From contig NZ_NOIN01000009.1 of NCBI RefSeq assembly GCF_014596565.1, positions 209,482-273,481 of the forward strand: a stretch of DNA of 64,000 bases, read 5' to 3'. Below, in pieces: positions 61,008 to 64,000 of this stretch. The notes below the pieces were generated by a model, which was not told where the DNA came from, made no database searches, and worked only from the letters and a program-made list of their open reading frames with translations. Source of the stretch: Pseudomonas sp. PSB18 (GTDB lineage: Bacteria; Pseudomonadota; Gammaproteobacteria; Pseudomonadales; Pseudomonadaceae). Position 1 is the stretch's first letter; every line of letters begins with the position of its first letter. A program made the translations under genes and the position numbers.

Positions 61008-61736
61008 TTACCAGCGTTCGCTCCAGGGACGCAGGTCCAGCTCGAAGGTCCAGGCGTCGCGTGGTTGGGTATGCAGGTACCAATAGTTTTCGGCGATGTG
61101 TTCGGGATCGAGGATGCCGTCTTCATCCCTGGTCGCATATTTTTCTGGAAAGTTGCTGCGGATGAAGTCAGTGTCGATGGCGCCGTCCACCACCACATGC
61201 GCCACATGGATATTCAACGGGCCCAACTCGCGGGCCATGCTCTGGGCCAGCGCGCGGATGCCGTGTTTGGCTCCCGCGAATGCGGCGAACCCCGAGGCGC
61301 CCCGTAAACCCGCCGTGGCGCCGGTAAACAGGATGGTTCCGCGCTGACGCTTGACCATGCGTTTAGCCACTTCCCGGGCGTTGAGGAAACCGGAGAAACA
61401 GGCCATCTCCCATATCTTGAAGTATTTACGGGCGGTCTCTTCGAGAATGCTGCAGGGCACGTTGGCGCCGATATTGAAGACAAAAGCCTCGATGTGACCG
61501 ATCTGACTCTCGATTTGTTCGATGAGCGCGATCACCTCGTCTTCCTTGCGCGCATCACAGGCAAAGCCGTGGGCTTCGCCGCCCTGAGCGCGTATTGCCT
61601 CCACCAACGGAGCGAGTTTGTCAGCGCTACGGCGGGTTACGCAGGCTACAAATCCTTCCTGCGCGAAACGTTTGGCTATTGCGCCACCCGTGGCGTCCCC
61701 CGCGCCAACAACCAGTACGACCTTCTTGTTATCCAT
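61008..61736 (-). CDS. Atypical SDR-family protein lacking the catalytic tyrosine
   Basis: 242 residues from ATG 61736 (GAGGCAGATC upstream). Rossmann start VVLVVGAGDATGGAIAKRFA. The active-site region reads FTGATAGLRGASGFAAFAGA then K157: Phe153 sits where the YxxxK tyrosine belongs, and Thr replaces the usual Ser. NIGAN replaces NNAG. It forms an operon with the isomerase-like gene and is divergent from the TetR gene, with paired palindromes between. Confidence 0.87.
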   Translation of the reverse strand: MDNKKVVLVVGAGDATGGAIAKRFAQEGFVACVTRRSADKLAPLVEAIRAQGGEAHGFACDARKEDEVIALIEQIESQIGHIEAFVFNIGANVPCSILEETARKYFKIWEMACFSGFLNAREVAKRMVKRQRGTILFTGATAGLRGASGFAAFAGAKHGIRALAQSMARELGPLNIHVAHVVVDGAIDTDFIRSNFPEKYATRDEDGILDPEHIAENYWYLHTQPRDAWTFELDLRPWSERW

Positions 61737-61753
61737 GATCTGCCTCATTGGTA

Positions 61754-61778
61754 AACGATCGTTAGCTGAACGAACGTT
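61754..61778. promoter_or_regulatory. Paired TetR-type operator
   Basis: AACGATCGTT (61754-61763) and AACGAACGTT (61769-61778), perfect and near-perfect 10-base palindromes separated by AGCTG, between the divergent SDR and TetR genes. Confidence 0.65.
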
Positions 61779-61826
61779 ATGCTACGCTCCGGTGTACGTC
61801 AAGTTGAGCGATCAGAGGCAGGACTC

Positions 61827-62396
61827 ATGCGTTACTCAGCCAATCACAAAATGGAAACCCGGGAAAAGCTGCTCGCCAGCAGCGCCGTATCCGCCAAGAA
61901 ATCCGGCTTTTCAACGGTGGGTGTGGATGGCCTGATGAAGGCGATCGGGTTGAGCGGCGGGGCGTTCTATAGCCATTTTTCTTCCAAGGACGAGCTTTTC
62001 AAGGCCATCGTCGAGCGGGAGTTGACCCAGAGCCTGGAGCGCCTGAGCGGTGACCATGTCTTGGACTCGGCCAGGTTGGAGCGTTGTCTCAAGCAGTACC
62101 TAAGCATGAGTCACGTCGAGCAGCCTGAGGTCGGTTGCGCCTTGCCAGTGCTTGGTGCTGAAATCGCACGCTCGGACGTGCAGGTGCGGGAGACTGCGCA
62201 AACGTGGATCTGTCGTTTGCATGAGAGCTGGGCGCGGATACTGGAAAACGACAGTCTGGCCTGGGCCATCCTGTCGCAATGCGTTGGGGCGCTGGTTGTT
62301 GCGCGCATGCTGGTCGCGCCGGAGATCCAGCGTAATGTCCTCAAGTCCAGCCAGGAGGAGATCGGCCGTCGAATGGCCGAGCAGCGGGTTGGTTGA
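61827..62396 (+). CDS. TetR-family transcriptional regulator
   Basis: 189 residues from ATG 61827 (GAGGCAGGA upstream). HTH: SAKKSGFSTVGVDGLMKAIG then LSGGAFYSHFSSKDELFKAI, the AcrR/YxaF-like signature. The C-terminal ligand domain contains several Cys. Likely represses the divergent SDR-isomerase operon and itself through the operator pair at 61754-61778. Confidence 0.92.
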   Translation: MRYSANHKMETREKLLASSAVSAKKSGFSTVGVDGLMKAIGLSGGAFYSHFSSKDELFKAIVERELTQSLERLSGDHVLDSARLERCLKQYLSMSHVEQPEVGCALPVLGAEIARSDVQVRETAQTWICRLHESWARILENDSLAWAILSQCVGALVVARMLVAPEIQRNVLKSSQEEIGRRMAEQRVG

Positions 62397-62406
62397 GGAC
62401 CGTTCG

Positions 62407-62688
62407 CTACTTGCAGATGACGATCATGCTGCGGCTGGTATAGCCGGCGGGGTTGAGACCGAAAGGATAATCCCCCGGCTCTTCGACTGCGTCCCCGGAC
62501 TTGGCGATGACCTTGTAACTCTTGGGGGCGCATGAGTTGGCGGCACTGGCTGCGCACTGGTCCCAGGACGACGTCAGGCCGGAGCAGTTGATGTGCAGCG
62601 CTTTCTTACCGCGTTTGACTTCAGTTTTCGTCGTCGCCGCACAGCCCGCAACCGCGAGTACGGCGATCAATATCAAGATTCGTTTCAT
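62407..62688 (-). CDS. Small lipoprotein
   Basis: 93 residues. Lipobox AVAGC in MKRILILIAVLAVAGCAATT. The mature part has four more Cys (INCSG, QCAASAANSCAPK, VICK) that could form two disulfides. It resembles enterobacterial small lipoproteins of the YceK/hypothetical type; function unknown. Ends 11 bases from the convergent TetR stop. Confidence 0.75.
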   Translation of the reverse strand: MKRILILIAVLAVAGCAATTKTEVKRGKKALHINCSGLTSSWDQCAASAANSCAPKSYKVIAKSGDAVEEPGDYPFGLNPAGYTSRSMIVICK

Positions 62689-62855
62689 TCCCGTCCTTAA
62701 CGCCGCCGTGAATCTCTGTCCACGTATGACTATATTCGCTTGCGCTTGAAGCGTTCATGACGTCCTGTATGAAAAATTCCATGTCTGACATTGGGTTACG
62801 GACCTAAACATGGCCTAAATGCGCGGCAAATGCCAGAGCTTCGTGAAATCCTGCT

Positions 62856-63743
62856 TCAATCCGCTGCAATAGCAGGCTTTACGGCATTATTCAGGGTCAG
62901 GGTTGCGCCGATTGACGCAAGAATGATGCAGGCAATCGCCATCCATTGGGCCAATGACAGGTACTCCTGGAGGAATACGAACCCTGATAGGGCTGCGACG
63001 GCGGGCTCGACGCTCATCAGGGTGCCGAAGGTGCGGGCAGGCAGGCGGGTCAAGGCGATCATCTCGAGGGTATAGGGCAGGGCCGTGGACAGGATGGCGA
63101 CACCAATGGCGACTGGAATCAGGCTCGGTGTCAGCAGCGAGGCCCCGGCATGGACGATGCCGATAGGCGCTACGAACAGGGCTGCGATCACTACTCCCAG
63201 CGCAGCAGTCTGTACGCCATTGTCTGCGCCGGCTTTCTGGCCAAACAGGATATAGAGCGCCCAACAGACGCCCGCTCCCAATGCATAGCTGGCGCCGATT
63301 GGGTCGATGCCGGCCGTGGTGCTTCCTGTTGGTATTAGCAGAAGCAGGCCGATCACTGCCAGGGCAATCCAGAGAAAGTCGATTGCCCGGCGCGAATTAT
63401 AAATAGCCACCGCCAGGGGGCCGGTAAATTCCAACGCCACGGCGATTCCCAGCGGCGTCGTGCGAACTGACATATAGAAGAGGAAGTTCATGCCGCCCAG
63501 CGCCATTCCATAGACAACCACGGTACGTAGGGATTGAGCTGTCAGCTTGGCGCGCCAAGGCCGCAGCAATATCAGCATGATGATGCTGGCAAAAATGAGC
63601 CGTAGCGTCGTAGTGCCCTGGGCGCCTATTACCGGGAACATACTTTTGGCCAGGGAGGCTCCTGACTGAATGGACGCCATGGCGATTAAAAGCAGAGCAA
63701 CCGGGTACAAAGCGGAGGCCAGGCTGCGATGTGGGGGATTCAT
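62856..63743 (-). CDS. EamA/DMT-family exporter, RhtA-like
   Basis: 295 residues, ten membrane helices in two EamA halves. RhtA-type landmarks: SIQSGASLAKSMFPVIGAQG, RLIFASIIMLILLRPW, VALEFTGPLAVA, LPYTLEMIALTRLPARTFGT and LMSVEPAVAALSGFVFLQEY. RhtA exports threonine/homoserine and related amino acids; specificity here is inference. The ATG overlaps the preceding small ORF stop as TAATG. Confidence 0.9.
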   Translation of the reverse strand: MNPPHRSLASALYPVALLLIAMASIQSGASLAKSMFPVIGAQGTTTLRLIFASIIMLILLRPWRAKLTAQSLRTVVVYGMALGGMNFLFYMSVRTTPLGIAVALEFTGPLAVAIYNSRRAIDFLWIALAVIGLLLLIPTGSTTAGIDPIGASYALGAGVCWALYILFGQKAGADNGVQTAALGVVIAALFVAPIGIVHAGASLLTPSLIPVAIGVAILSTALPYTLEMIALTRLPARTFGTLMSVEPAVAALSGFVFLQEYLSLAQWMAIACIILASIGATLTLNNAVKPAIAAD

Positions 63744-63958
63744 TAAGAGGGTTCGTCCAGAGTAAGGGCGGGCAGGTGGCTGATTTGAGCAATATACTGC
63801 GCATTTCGAGCGTCAACGTCTATATATAAGGCGGATTTCATTTGCCTGATGTCGTGGATAGATAGAAAAGCGTAATTAAGGGTTGACGGCAGATTCTGAG
63901 TCTCTATAATTCGCCCCACTTCCGGCGCAGTCGAAACGGAAAACTCCTTGAGTTTCAA
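63743..63958 (-). CDS. Possible small ORF coupled to the RhtA-like gene
   Basis: 71 residues if TTG 63958 is used (MKLKEFSVSTAPEVGRIIET); an internal ATG at 63841 would give 32 residues (MKSALYIDVDARNAQYIAQI). Stop TAA overlaps the exporter ATG (TAATG), as in coupled genes. Neither start has a convincing ribosome-binding site. Not recognised; the remaining bases to the window end show no gene. Confidence 0.35.
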   Translation of the reverse strand: MKLKEFSVSTAPEVGRIIETQNLPSTLNYAFLSIHDIRQMKSALYIDVDARNAQYIAQISHLPALTLDEPS

Positions 63959-64000
63959 TGAGTTAGACGTTTAAAGGCAGCGCAGGGACTTCAGTTCATC

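Overview
The window reads as a chromosomal segment of a Pseudomonas, most likely of the fluorescens lineage. This is inferred from the high GC content, the dense GTGGGAGCGAGCCTGCTCGC-type REP/REPIN repeats, the GntR-prpB-prpC-acnD-prpF methylcitrate operon, ThrH, [4Fe-4S]-type CysH, SoxR, and many LysR, SDR and small hypothetical genes typical of that genus. No database was searched; calls rest on reading protein motifs, start contexts and DNA symmetry. There is no CRISPR array, prophage, insertion sequence or conjugative module. The region is core plus accessory chromosome with local gene decay.

Layout. 0-5.4 kb: the 3' part of a MocR-type PLP protein, then small conserved genes (YkgJ-type cysteine cluster, START domain, RraB, transglutaminase) and a haem c protein. 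5.7-9.9 kb: thiolase plus FadB-like bifunctional beta-oxidation pair, then a glutamine amidotransferase. 10-12.8 kb: CorA, PlsC and a crotonase on the minus strand. 13.1 kb: tRNA-Ser(GGA) with promoter and terminator. 13.3-19.2 kb: two SDRs, a frameshifted LysR gene, and an intact LysR gene divergent from an exported PfpI-like protein and an exported Yellow/MRJP-like protein. 19.4-22.1 kb: small exported proteins, a short cupin, and a cluster of 3' gene fragments (two TetR, an enoyl-CoA hydratase, an alpha/beta hydrolase). 22.1-27.4 kb: an AraC regulator divergent from an MFS-FAH-SDR-2-hydroxyacid dehydrogenase operon, probably for catabolism of an organic acid.

27.7-38.2 kb: membrane proteins, a DUF3077-like small gene with a long, highly structured 5' leader, a hybrid PAS-GAF histidine kinase with receiver domain, low-complexity exported proteins, a HAD phosphatase, and an SDR/LysR divergent pair. 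38.3-40.6 kb: NCS1 permease plus hydantoin/Asp-Glu racemase operon. 41-44 kb: cysH, thrH, pabB. 44.3-47.4 kb: three coupled genes for an aspartic protease, an inactive-transglutaminase 7TM protein and an ATP-grasp glutamate-ligase-like protein. 47.7-54.5 kb: prpR-prpB-prpC-acnD-prpF for propionyl-CoA use, with a REPIN inside the operon and no prpD next to prpF. 54.6-63.96 kb: VOC protein, SoxR with a SoxR-type divergent promoter for a monooxygenase-like protein, LysE exporter, cysteine-desulfurase-like enzyme, aminopeptidase P, a DsbA-fold isomerase/SDR/TetR set and an RhtA-like exporter.

The most unusual signal is the leader of the small minus-strand gene at 30169-30447. The mRNA would fold into several stem-loops ending in a three-way junction. 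Its 10-bp closing stem contains the Shine-Dalgarno sequence, and two of its loops are complementary to each other. This has the look of a cis-regulatory RNA.
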